Shown here piece after piece: positions 47,125 to 57,223 of a stretch of DNA of 64,000 nucleotides (position 1 is the stretch's first letter; each line of letters starts with the position of its first letter). The stretch is from Pegoplata infirma (lineage: Eukaryota; Arthropoda; Insecta; Diptera; Anthomyiidae): contig OY992540.1 in the NCBI GenBank assembly GCA_963921195.1, positions 19,782,380 to 19,846,379 of the forward strand, in the 5' to 3' direction. The position numbers and the translations under genes are program-made. The notes beneath the pieces are model-generated. The model saw only the letters and a program-made list of their open reading frames with translations, searched no databases and was not told the origin of the DNA.

Positions 47125-47212
47125 TTGTCAAGACGCCCTATTACACACGAAATGACAAGGTAGGTATATCCCCTGCCCCCCTCATTCTATGGTTGGAGAA
47201 TATAAAAATATA
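47125..47212 (+). mobile_element. Truncated 3' end of the tataccctcc repeat, copy 4
   Basis: ttacacacgaaatgacaagg, taggtatatcccctgc and ggttggagaatataaaaa match the end of the copies at 33,656 and 61,190. Only the last 90 bp or so are present. Confidence 0.7.
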
Positions 47213-47756
47213 AATTTTTAAATAACAAAAAAATTAATTGCACTAAATATGTTTCTCTGTATGTGCGGAATCAGCGATTTGAAACTCATATTACACCGTC
47301 CGACAGCCAATATTAAACATGAACCGGAGGGTATACGTCTGAAAGTAGAGATCAAATGAAGAATAACTGCATTTACAGTTTTTCATTTCGTGAGCCTGTT
47401 TCCTTTTGAAAGGACTTCAAAGTTTTAAAGGATTGCATTTTGTAAAACATTTTTTTAATATTTGTAATTATCCTAGCATGCCACTGGTGATGGCAAATGA
47501 AAATGGAGGATCTCCCATATTTTTCCCATTTTCTTATTTTGATATATCAGGATAAAAGTGTGTGAATAACGTCCCTTAAAAACTTAATCAAAATATTTTG
47601 TTGAAAGTTTTGAATGATATAGAAGGACACATTTTTGACAGGACGTAACTAACCTTCTTTTTCCTAATATGTAAAAATATTAAAATAGGAAAATTAGGGG
47701 AGATCCTCCTCTTTCATTTGCCATTACTAGTGGCATTCTAGGGCAAATAAAAATAT

Positions 47757-48836
47757 TAAACAAGTAGAAAAGTTAAATTCGACTTGCCCGAATCTATGAA
47801 TACCCTCCACAATGTATTTTCTAAAGGATAGTACATTTTTTAACGTGAAAAAATTTAACAATTTTGATTAGAAATATTTTATTTTGAGTAAAAAACACTT
47901 TTTTTGTCATTTAAAAAAGACCTGAGGAACGGCAAAGATACATGCCAAGTTTTAGCAGTCTCATTATTGTCTTTCGAAAGTTATCGTGTTTTTTATCCCG
48001 TAAATTCGCGAAAAACCCTTGCCGAAATTTTCTCTTTTGCTCATAACTTTTGAACCACTAGACCGATTTCGCTGGATTACAATACCAACCTGACCCGGTA
48101 AATGGTCAACATATATGCCAAACTTCAGGAGCCTCCGTAAAATTCAAAAGTTAGCGTGTTTTCAACGGACAGACAGACAGACGGACGGACATCGCCAGAT
48201 CGACTTAACTGTGTTACAAACGGAATGACAAACTTATATATGCCCTCTATCACACAGAAAAAAATATGGAGGAAAAAAATTTGAGTAATCACTTGTTTAA
48301 ATTTAAAAACAAAAATTGAGTAATTTTTTAATTGACGCAATTAAAAATTTACTTAAAAATTTTAAACAATTTAAGTAAATAATTTAATAAAAATTTAATG
48401 GTTTTTTAATTTTTTTTTTTTTAACTCTCATAGTTTTTGAATCTCGATTAGTTTATAGTTTTTTGTGTATATATATGAAAGTTTGAAATCGTCTTTATAA
48501 AATTTTCCTATGTTTGTGAGACATAAATATGTTTATTAAAGTTTAAAAAAAACAAGTTTTTTGTTTTTTTGTAAAAAAATTTAAAACTTTTTTAAACTTT
48601 AAAAAAAAAATAAATAGATACATTTTTGATACAATTTTTGACACAATTAAAAATTTACTCAAATTTTTTTTTAAACATTTAATAAATTTTTATTAAAAAT
48701 TTACTCAATACTATTAAATCGTTTACTGGTGCAAAATTGAGTAATTTTTTACTCAATAGTATTAAAAAGTTACTCAAATATTTTTTTTATTTTTTTCTGT
48801 GCACTAGAGTGGAGGGTATAAAAAAGTAAATTTATA
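47757..48836 (+). mobile_element. tataccctcc repeat, copy 2, with nested MITE
   Basis: It starts aaacaagtagaaaagttaaa, then cgacttgcccgaatct and taccctccac. It includes cagacagacagacggacgga and ends ggagggtataaaa. It is inserted in a foldback arm and itself interrupted at 48,253. Confidence 0.8.
48253..48801. mobile_element. cacagaaaaaaata MITE with ttactcaa words, copy 1
   Basis: The ends CACAGAAAAAAATA and the complement tattttttctgtg are flanked by CA on both sides. The interior is aatttactcaa/ttgagtaa words. Its tactcaatactattaaatcg (48,703-48,722) is the unfilled form of the site occupied at 55,892 in copy 2. Confidence 0.8.
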
Positions 48837-48987
48837 AAATTTAATCTAAAACTTTGAAGTCCTTTTAAAAGGAATCACGAATTGAAAAACTGTAAATGCA
48901 GTTTCACTACATTTAGTCTCTAGTTTCAAACGTATATTGTCCAGTTCGTGTTTAACGACTTTTTTTCATTTTTGTCGGACGGTGTTA

Positions 48988-49342
48988 TAAGTAAAGGTGT
49001 TCTTAAAAAGATTAACTATAAAAAGGCAACAATTTTATCAATTTACAAAAAATAATTTCCCATATCGTTTAAAAAATTCAAACGTTTTCCATAAAACATA
49101 TTTCTTGATTTAAAACTAACAATAAGTCTTTATTTCCGCAAGCACTCTCATGTAAGTCGTATTATGAAAATACTTAAGAAAACAGCTTTTCATTAAAAAT
49201 AAATCTTGGCTTATGAAAATCAGATGTTCAATAAACAGCTTCTTTTAAATTGAAAAGAAAAAAATCCAGTAAAATATAAAAGTGTAAATAAATACTTTTG
49301 ATAAGAATTGAAATTGCATAATTAAAACATTGCATGTAAATA
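48988..49342. other. Region without recognised gene
   Basis: AT-rich; nothing identified. Confidence 0.4.
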
Positions 49343-49838
49343 CACACAGAAAAAATTTGAAACGAATTTCAATCAACAAAAATGCAGATTCAATAAATTT
49401 TTTGATGGAAATTCCTCCAATCAAAAAAATTGTTATACCAATCATCAAATTGTAGGTGATTGATTGAAAATTTTTTCAATCAAAAATTTTTTTCGATTTT
49501 GATCAAATATTTGATCAATTTTTATTTATAGTCAATCAAAATAATGATTGATTCAACAAATGAATTGTACGCTTATGACAAAATTATAAAAAAATTCATC
49601 TTTTTTGCTTTCCAAGATGTTGCCAACAATAAAAAAGTAAACCCCGATTATTTTGTATATTTTTGAATTAATCTATTCAAATAAATTAAATCGAAAAAAA
49701 AATCTGGTATGTTAAAAATTTGTAATTCGACAGTTAAAGAAAATAACAAAAATTTTAATCAAAACATTGATTGACTCATTTAAATTTTGTTGATCAATAA
49801 ATTTAATTGAAAATTTTTAGCCAATAATTTTTTGTGTG
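49343..49838. mobile_element. cacacagaaaaaatt MITE with caatcaa words
   Basis: The left end CACACAGAAAAAATT and right end AATTTTTTGTGTG are inverted, preceded by TA and followed by CA. The interior is filled with ttgattgaaa/tttcaatcaa words. Non-coding. Confidence 0.75.
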
Positions 49839-50054
49839 CACTAAAAGAAATTTAACTAAATTTGGAATAGAAAATTGCAGTAATGGTGGTTAAATTTCTG
49901 CAAAAAGGGTACCGAAAATATTAGAGTCTTAAAGATTGTAACCTGTCACTTTTATTGTAACTGCGGGTTTTAGCTTCAACTGATGGATGCAAATTTGCAT
50001 TCTTTTTAAAACGTTCCCATGCCAATTTATACGGCCCAAAATCATGTACCAAAC

Positions 50055-50457
50055 CATAAAAAACCTTGTAAAATACAAGAAAAGCAAGTTATATTTTTTT
50101 TGCTACCTCCTATTTCACTAGAATTCCTTGTAATTTTACAAGCTTTTTTAAAATTGTAAATTTACAACTTTTCCTAGTAAAAATTATGAGCTTTTTTGTA
50201 ATTTTACAATAAAATTGTAAAATTAAAACTTACAAGGAATTCTCGTGAATTTACTAGATTTTTTTTGTAAAATTATCTTGTAAATTTGTAAAATTGTAAA
50301 GTTACAAAAAAAAAATAAAAAAAGTTGTAAAATTACAAAAAAAAAATCTAAATTTCGATCGAAATGTTTTTGTTAAAAAACAAGAAAAAGTGCCAAATAT
50401 TGTTAAAATGGGATTACGAGACTTTATCTGGTAATTTGACAAGGTTTCTTTGTGTGT
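50055..50457. mobile_element. gtaaaattac-word MITE related to 21,385
   Basis: aaaaaaccttgtaaaatac on the left; tttgacaaggtttctttgtg on the right, followed by tgta. The interior is ttgtaaaattac words in reverse order to the 21,385 copy. The left terminus is eroded. Confidence 0.7.
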
Positions 50458-51238
50458 ATAAATAATAATTTACCGTTTGATGGTTAATACCGGATATTTA
50501 AAATTTTAAATAAATAAAATTTGCTAAAGTTTAATCGATAATTTCTTTTAGTGTACCCACCTTTTAGTAAGTGAAATTATCAATTTGAAAAAATCTAGAA
50601 TTATATGTTTTTTTTTTGTTCATCTGTTTAACGCGAAAATACTTTAATGACGAATTTTTACTTTCATAAATGAATCAACAACAACGGCTTAAGTTTAACA
50701 CACATCACACATCGGTCGACTCAGATTTCTGTATTTTGTTGTTTTTGCTTTTACAATTCCGTCTTCAAGTACTACCGCATACTTTGCAACAAAGAGCGAC
50801 GGACGATAACGACGACATTAAGCCGATGTCAGTCAGTCACTCAGTCAGTCATTTTGCGCTTGTGGGAAACAATAAAACCGCATGTGCGGTTACGCTGTAT
50901 AAATCACCGGACACACCTCCCTGTTGCGTTACGATGCAGTTAAATGCTCTATTAAATCCTTTCAAAACCAGCTGTTTAAAATGTAAGTTGTTGCCTGTTT
51001 TTCTAGTAATGTATTTGCAATGAACTTTGTACTGCGTACGTACATTCAGAAAAAGAAGTTTGTAAAATAAATTCAGGTATATTTCCTGTAATGTATGTAT
51101 TTTGGACTATATTTTCAAAATTTTATACCAGAATTTGAAAAAAAAAATTTATAGGGAAAACGTCTTACAATCTGAGTTTTTTTTTTCAGGGGGAAAAAAA
51201 AATTTGAGGATTTGTCTGTGGGGTAATGTCTCAAAACC
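50458..51238. other. Less AT-rich stretch, possibly single-copy; one unassigned open frame
   Basis: A plus-strand frame of 117 residues (50,670-51,023) lies in DNA with more balanced composition than its neighbours (cagtcagtcactcagtcagt). No domain, signal peptide or splice context is recognised. It could be part of a host exon or mere chance; I assign no function. Confidence 0.35.
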
Positions 51239-52096
51239 TCATCACGGTGCCCTGGAGAGGATTTAAATAAAATTTTGGTGTTACTCCAATTTTTAAGCGG
51301 ATTATGTTTTTGGACTATAAAAGAAAGAAAATGAGCCAAAAAAGAAAAAAAAGTACTAGGCGCTTTTTTTTTGGCGGGCAAAAAGATGAATTTCAAAAAA
51401 ACAAAAAAGAATTTATTCTTTCAAATGCATCAAAATTTTTTTATACAGATGTAAATTCATCACATATTCATTTGTCAGTGAGATTTAAATATGTATGTGA
51501 CATATTTTTTCAGATATGAGACTTAAAAGAATAATTTCACTATTTAGTGAGACTAAATCAAATTTCTTCTTTAATTTAATGAAAATTTTAACTCTAGCAG
51601 CTACTTCACATTTAATATTGATCCTGTTTCTAGATTTTAAAGAGGGGAAGTTACCCCAACAATACAAACAAAATTTACAAAGGATTTTTGGCGAAATAAA
51701 CAAAATTAAAAAAGGATATTAAGTCCATCCATAAGTTTCGCAATAAACAAATAGTCCAAACCACTTTCTGTATCTCTTTTTAAACTATTTACTTTATTTT
51801 ACTCTTCCTTAGGCATTGCAAACACATTTTTAACGATTTTTACTATCGTTTTCTGATTTTTCTTAGTTTTGAAAAAAAAATTTAACAAAAAAGTATTAAT
51901 TCTTTTAAAATTATATGACTCACTAAGGTCTAAACTGAGGCAGCTTTGTGTTCTGCTGTCCGTATGAGTAGTACACTGAAAACTTTTAAGAACTAACATT
52001 TTTAAATACAATTTACAAGGACATATTTCATTTAGTTTCAATTAATAGTGAAATTATACTTTTAAGTCTCATATCTGGAAAAATATGTTACATATA

Positions 52097-52174
52097 TCGT
52101 TAAGCTATATTCAATTTGAGCTATCTGCTATGATATAAGCCTGCAGATAGCTCAAATTGAATATAGTTCAACGA
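52097..52174. mobile_element. 78-bp hairpin MITE
   Basis: agctatattcaatttgagct and atctgc pair with gcagat and agctcaaattgaatatag around a 14-base loop. It is flanked by TATA on both sides, and the corresponding site in copy 1 (13,733-13,750) has no insert. The target is TA or TATA, ambiguous in this context. Confidence 0.85.
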
Positions 52175-52191
52175 TATATCTAAATCTCACT

Positions 52192-52338
52192 AGAGGTATT
52201 CAGAGTCTTGCTTGCCAGCCCTGGCACTGTTGGTAAAAGAGCACTTTTCAAAATTACTTTTCAAAATACATGTATTTTTTGAAAGAAGTACTCTTTTGCT
52301 ACATTGCCAGGGGTGGCAACAAGACTCTGAATACCTCT
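52192..52338. mobile_element. 147-bp foldback MITE, probable 3-bp TSD
   Basis: agaggtattcagagtcttg and caagactctgaatacctct are exact inverted ends; gccctggca and tgccagggg extend the pairing. ACT is on both sides, and copy 1 has the unfilled aactgataagt. Superfamily open. Confidence 0.85.
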
Positions 52339-52639
52339 ACTGATAAGTAAATATGTGATGAATTTACATCCGTATATACAAATTTTAATGCATTTGAAAG
52401 AATAAATTCTTTTTTGTTTTTTGAAATTCATCTTTTTGCCCGCCAAAAAAAAGCGCCTAGTACTTTTTTTTCTTTTTTGGCTCATTTTCTTTCTTTTATC
52501 TTCTAAAAACATAATCCACTTAAAAATTGGAGTAACACCAAAATTTTATTTAAATTCTATCCAGGGCACCGTGTCATTCATATAATCTGCGAATTTAACT
52601 TCTCTTGAAAAAAAAAATTTAGAATGAGTTAACAAATAG

Positions 52640-52835
52640 AGGAAAAAAAGCTTTCTGACACCTGTTTGGCCAAAATGTCAAATTTCGACCCCCTATAACT
52701 CAAAGAATCCTTGACCGATCTCGTTGTAAAACTGTGTCCATACTACTATCTAATAGGACTAACCTTGGTGTAATTTTATCCCGATCAGAAGACATCGGTT
52801 TTTAAAAGTTGTGTCACTTGAGAAGAAACGTGTCA
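52640..52835. repeat. Fragment of foldback element 3
   Basis: caaaatgtcaaatttcgacc, accttggtgtaattttatcc and aaaagttgtgtcacttgaga match 44,120-44,280 with scattered differences. Confidence 0.75.
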
Positions 52836-53074
52836 CGGTTCCGAGTCTATCCTTACCTCAATTTTAGAATTTTGGCACTTGTGACTTTCTTTCTTACACT
52901 CAAAATAATAACTCTGTAAAATACTCTGTAAAATGACTGTAATCTCAATTCAACAGATATTTGACAGAGTTTTCGGTCAAAATACAGATTTAAAGACAAT
53001 ACTTTGTATTTTGTTGTGACAAAAAAACAAAGTTTCATCTGTTAAATTACTTTTAACTTTGTAATCTTAATTTT

Positions 53075-53777
53075 GGGGCATTCTTAGTGAAATCAATCAT
53101 GAATATTTTTGACCCCCTCCGATATTGATGAAATTTGGTTTAGTTTTTACACTACGTTAAAAATTAACAAATGCAAATTTTCAGGCCACTCAGTGAACAG
53201 GGGCCGAAAATACGGAGGGTCAAAATTTCCCCCAAAATCTCCCAGTCGCGACATTTTACACCGTAAAAACTTAATATCGTTGGTTCTATTATAGCTAGAA
53301 AGCCCATTTTTGGTTTGTTTTGAAGCTCATAATATGCTCTACAAGACCTACCATTACCAAAAAATTAGAATATATTCCATAGGACTTTCTCTATAAGATT
53401 ATCAAGTAAAAAAAAAATCGGGGATACCATCCTCCCCATTTTCCCACACTATATCCCGACATTAAGATAAGGGAGGTAACCCTTATTTTTTTTTTTGTTG
53501 TAGAGCATATTATGAGCTTTAAGACAAACCAAAAATGGACTTTCTAGCTATAATAGAACCAAAGATATTAAGTTTTTAAGGTGCAAAGTGTCGCGACAGG
53601 GAGATTTTTGGAGAAATTTTGACCCTCCGTATTTTCGGCCACTGTCTACTTAGAGGGCTGAAAATAAGTGTGCGTCAGTTTATCACTTAGTGTTACAACT
53701 AAACCAAATTTCATCAAAATCGGAGGGGGTCATGAAAATTTTTAGCTATTTTTGTTTGATTTCACTAAGAATAACCC
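53075..53777. mobile_element. Foldback element 5 (GGGGCATTCTTAGTGAAATC ends)
   Basis: The left end GGGGCATTCTTAGTGAAATC mirrors gatttcactaagaataaccc. The arms are about 300 bp (for example ttggttctattatagctaga inverted at 53,540). tttt lies on both sides. The terminus matches 17 of 20 bases of the 57,224 element, so the two are likely related. Confidence 0.82.
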
Positions 53778-53804
53778 TTTTAAGATAATTATCACAGTTT
53801 TCTA

Positions 53805-55337
53805 CACTGATAGAAAAACGCTTCATATCACTAATGAATGGAATTCATTAAATTTGATTCATTGCAACAGCGAAATTTTTCATATGCTGAATGAAATTTC
53901 ATACATATTGTGCAAGATATTCATTAATTTTGATTCATTAGATTTCGTAGTTTCATTAAAAAATTTCATTAAGTTTTGTTTACAAAATTTTCTGTTTTTT
54001 GACACTTGTCGTGTCGCGTCTGTTTAGTCTGTTAGTTTACGCGCGCAAAAAACAGCTGATCAGAGCGTGATTTTTTCTAAGAATTTTTTTACGAAATTTA
54101 AAATGAAATGTTGTTGATTAATTATAAGTATTTATTAAACTCACGTTGTTTTAAATTATTTCGGGGTTTTACTTATGTATTAAAAGTAAACGTTATAGTA
54201 AAATTTTGTGTGAGAAAACTGAGTGAAATCTATAGATAAAATAAAAAATATGTGAAAGTGTTTTTTTAATTTGGTTATTTTGTGATTTTTTCAGATTTTT
54301 TTTACGAAATTTTAAATAAAAACTAAATTATTAATTAACTAATTTTTGTGATGTTTTACACTCATGATCATAATAATAGGTACGCCACCTGAATTGGGGG
54401 ATGTTTTGTATGATCTAACATGTGTTTCTATTTTTTTTTAATTTTTAAGGCATTTTGAACGAAGTTCACGGACCGCCCCAAGCTTTTTGATATAGATTTT
54501 CCAACTTTTTTTAGGGTTTTAGCTATGGTTCGTTCATCAAAAGAACAGTGCTTTTTTTCTGGTCATTTTCTAACAAAATGAACACTTATTATTGAATAAT
54601 TAATTGTATTTTTCAAGTACTTTTACCAAATTATTTGAATCGATATAAATAATTGCAAAATATGACCTTTAAATTGAAAAAAATAGGAAAAATTTCGAGT
54701 GTACCTATTATTATGATCACCTGCTGGAAGCACTTTATAACAACCGTTAACTGGCAAACAATAAATAAAGATGGCCTTGCCATGCTTTGATTTATAATAT
54801 CTTAGCCGCATCGAATACTAAAAAAAAAACACATTTGCTCATTAAAAAAATGTCTTAATTTGACAGTTATTGGCATTTGAAAAATAATTCAGTTGGTGTA
54901 CCTATTATTATGATCATAAGTGTATATTAGTTCGTGGTTTTAATGGAGAAAACTAAGTGAAAACAATTTTTTATTATTTTTAATTCTATAAAAAGATCTT
55001 TTCAGTTTTATACATATATTTTATTTTAAAAATAAAAGTAACATTTATTCAATAAAAGTATTTTATTTCAAAAATAAAAAGTAGGATTTATTCAATGAAA
55101 GTATTTCATAAGGATTAAAAACTTTTTTCATTAAAGTAATGAAACATTTTCATAAAATACAATTTTTATTTTGTATGAACAATTTTCATTAATTTAATGA
55201 AACTTGTTCTTGCAATTACATTTTATGATACCCATTTCATTAATTCAATGAAACCCTACATAGGTTCCTTTTTAACGTCATTTTTCATAACATTAATGTA
55301 GATTTTCATTATTGTCATGTACAAATTTCTATCAGTG
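53805..55337. mobile_element. TA-flanked element with CACTGATAGAAA ends and ttcattaaa words
   Basis: The ends CACTGATAGAAAAAC and AAATTTCTATCAGTG are flanked by TA. The collinear MITE at 35,746 has tctgctaaaatacag at this spot, so the target was about ctactaaaa. The outer interior is rich in ttcattaa/ttaatgaa. It carries a second TA-flanked MITE (54,359). Confidence 0.85.
54359..54922. mobile_element. Tc1-like MITE (CACTCATGATCATAATAATA ends)
   Basis: The ends CACTCATGATCATAATAATA and, inverted on the right, CACTTATGATCATAATAATA; TA on both sides (54,357-54,358; 54,923-54,924). An internal copy of the right terminus (agtgtacctattattatgat) lies at 54,699. 564 bp, no transposase. Confidence 0.88.
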
Positions 55338-56106
55338 TACTAAAATACAGGTTTATGCGAAATACTATGTATTTTTTACAACTAAAAAATAAGTTTTATC
55401 TGTATTGTTACTTCTTTCTATGTAATCTTAATTTCATAGTTAAAAACAGAATTTTCTGTAAAAACACCAAAATTTTATCTACATATATTTTTTTTTTGAG
55501 AAAATGTTAAAAAATTACCAAAAATTTTATAAAAATTTTAAAAAATAACATGTATTTTACTAAACTCTGTAAATTTACAGAGTTTTTTCTGTAAAATTTT
55601 GGTTGCATCAAATGCATTTTACAAATATATGTAAATTTACAGAGTTTTTCTTTGCTAAATGGTGTTTTATTTAACCAATATTTTACTAGAAACTCTGTAA
55701 ATTAACAGATTTATTTTGTCAAAATCATTTTAAATTGATACATTTTGCGTAAATTTTTACTTGACACAATTAAAAAGTTACTTAAAAATATTGAAAAATT
55801 GTAAGTAAAGTTTTAATTGTGTGAATAAATAACTTACTCAAATTTTTTTTAAGCATTTAATAATTTTTTATTAAAAGTTTACTCAATACTACACTCAAAA
55901 GAAAAACTCTGTCAAAAAATCTGTAAAACGACTTTCAATTTGAATTAGCAATCTTTTAGCAGATTGTTCTGCTGAGAAGGATATTTTTACCAAAATCTCT
56001 GTCATTCAGTTTGAGAAAATAACAGACATTTTACTATGTTTATACTGATTTTGTTTGCTGAATTTCATTATTTTTTCAAGAAATTTTTTTATATAAAAAA
56101 AAAGCA

Positions 56107-56290
56107 GAACAGATTGTTCTGCTGAAATCAGTAGCTTGCTCTGCTGAAATCAGCGGATTGCTCTGCTGAAATCAGCAGATTGTTCTGCTGAAATCAGCAG
56201 ATTATTCTGCTCAAATCAGCAGATTGTTCTGCTAAAATCAGCAGATTTTTCTGCTAAAATCAGCAGATATTTCTGCTAAAATCATATTTC
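56107..56290. repeat. 22-bp tandem repeat of agcagattgttctgctgaaa
   Basis: About eight units of attgttctgctgaaatcagcag; each holds the inverted words cagcag and ctgctg, so units can pair with one another. Confidence 0.88.
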
Positions 56291-56345
56291 TCTGCTGTCG
56301 AGCAACACACATGTTTAATAAATAAAACGCCAGATAAAAGTATAA

Positions 56346-56421
56346 GCTTCCGTAGCGTAGTGGTTAAGAAGTGTACTTTCAAATCGGAAGGTGGCGAGTT
56401 CGATGCTGGCTGGCGGCGTAT
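56346..56421 (+). pseudogene. tRNA-like module with A and B boxes and T-run
   Basis: A box tagcgtagtggtta (56,353-56,366), loop-like ctttcaaat, aaggtgg and B box gcgagttcgatgctgg (56,394-56,409). Length and spacing fit a tRNA (about 75 nt). The T stem pairs at four of five positions, and the anticodon stem is weak. A T-rich run (ttttttt at 56,422) follows. Likely tRNA-derived and Pol III-competent in form; function as a tRNA is doubtful. Confidence 0.55.
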
Positions 56422-56659
56422 GTTTTTTTGTTTTTTTCTTGTTATATTTATTCACCTCTTATGACAGATATTTAGCAAACCGTGTCTGCTCAAATCAGCA
56501 GATTTCTTATATGGCTCAAAATGAGTGTATTTTTAGCAGATTTTTCTGCTGATTGGACAGAGAATTTATTTTGAGTGTATTAAATCGTTTACTGGTGCAA
56601 AATTGAGAAATATTTTACTCAATAGTATAAAAAATTTAATCAATTTTTTTTTTTCTGTG

Positions 56660-57223
56660 CAGTTTGTTTGTATTAATTCTATAATATTTTTTTCTTGAGT
56701 GTACATTTTCGTGCACTAACAGTTATAGTTGTTGTGAAAATGGGTTTAATACGAGGAGGACACAAGATCAATGAATAGATTTAGAATTGTACTTACGGTT
56801 AGAAATCATTGTAAGCCTAAGATTAACTCAACCAGATATATTAATAAGGTTAAGGAGGCTACTTCAAATGGTATTTCCGTTTCTTCGCTCAAATTTATTA
56901 TTTTATTTTTGCGATTGTAAATTTCAACAGAAATGTTGCGCGTGTCCTTTAACTACTTATGTAGGTAGTTTGTATTTTGGCATATCTGTCTTTTGGCAAA
57001 AGATTTATTGTCCTGATTGCAATTGGCGTGAATGTAGGTGTTAAAAATCTAGTCATTATTTTATAGAGCATGTGGCAGTTAGTTTTAGTGACACATCTAT
57101 AATTTCTCTACTTTTTTTTTACATTTTTTGATGCATTCAATTCATTTTGTGATCTAATGATACCCTTGATAGTTTTTACTTTATTTCGTTATAAAATGGT
57201 TGAATGAATTTAACGAAATATAT
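56660..57223. other. Region without recognised gene
   Basis: A small frame at 56,787-57,044 is Cys-rich at its end but has no recognised domain. AT-rich otherwise. Confidence 0.4.

Larger units (their letters stand above)
47294..48984. mobile_element. Foldback element 4 (CACCGTCCGAC ends), interrupted
   Basis: The ends CACCGTCCGAC and GTCGGACGGTG have TTA on both sides (47,291-47,293; 48,985-48,987). Left-arm phrases (gcatttacagtttttcattt, ttcaaagttttaaaggattg, atgccactggtgatggcaaa, ggaggatctccc) recur inverted at 47,690-47,745 and 48,846-48,905. The right arm is split by a tataccctcc repeat (47,757-48,836). A 3-bp TTA duplication is compatible with PIF/Harbinger, but the end sequence is not diagnostic. 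Confidence 0.82.
51243..52573. mobile_element. Foldback element with 4-bp TSD, copy 2, carrying two tiny insertions
   Basis: CACGGTGCCCTGG ends with TCAT on both sides (51,239-51,242; 52,574-52,577). Collinear and highly similar to 12,884-13,986. It is 228 bp longer because of two hairpin MITEs at 52,097 and 52,192 that copy 1 lacks. Confidence 0.92.
52897..55735. mobile_element. ctctgtaaa-word MITE split by two insertions and truncated
   Basis: CACTCAAAATAATAACTCTG at 52,897 is preceded by TA. Its sequence is 52,897-53,074, about 53,778-53,804 and 55,338-55,735, collinear with 35,746-36,300. The insertions are a foldback (53,075) and a TA-flanked element (53,805). The right part ends abruptly at 55,735 against another MITE. 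Confidence 0.82.
55892..56577. mobile_element. TA-flanked MITE with 22-bp repeats and a tRNA-like core
   Basis: The ends CACTCAAAAGAAAAACTCTG and the complement (cagagaatttattttgagtg) are flanked by TA (55,890-55,891; 56,578-56,579). The empty site caatacTAttaaatcg is at 48,707-48,722, so the TA duplication is shown directly. Inside are a 22-bp repeat array (56,107-56,290) and a tRNA-like module (56,346-56,421). Confidence 0.93.
55736..56659. mobile_element. ttactcaa-word MITE, copy 2 (one end missing)
   Basis: Collinear with 48,610-48,801 (gacacaattaaaaa, ttactcaatac, attgag) and ends ttttttctgtg. The left part is missing at the junction with the ctctgtaaa MITE. It is split by the element at 55,892. 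Confidence 0.75.

Noticed and set aside
50670..51023. A 117-residue host exon
   Set aside because: Composition is less biased than its surroundings but there is no domain or splice evidence; kept only as a note.
56346..56421. A functional tRNA gene
   Set aside because: The anticodon stem pairs poorly and the T stem has a mismatch; a tRNA-derived relic is the safer call.
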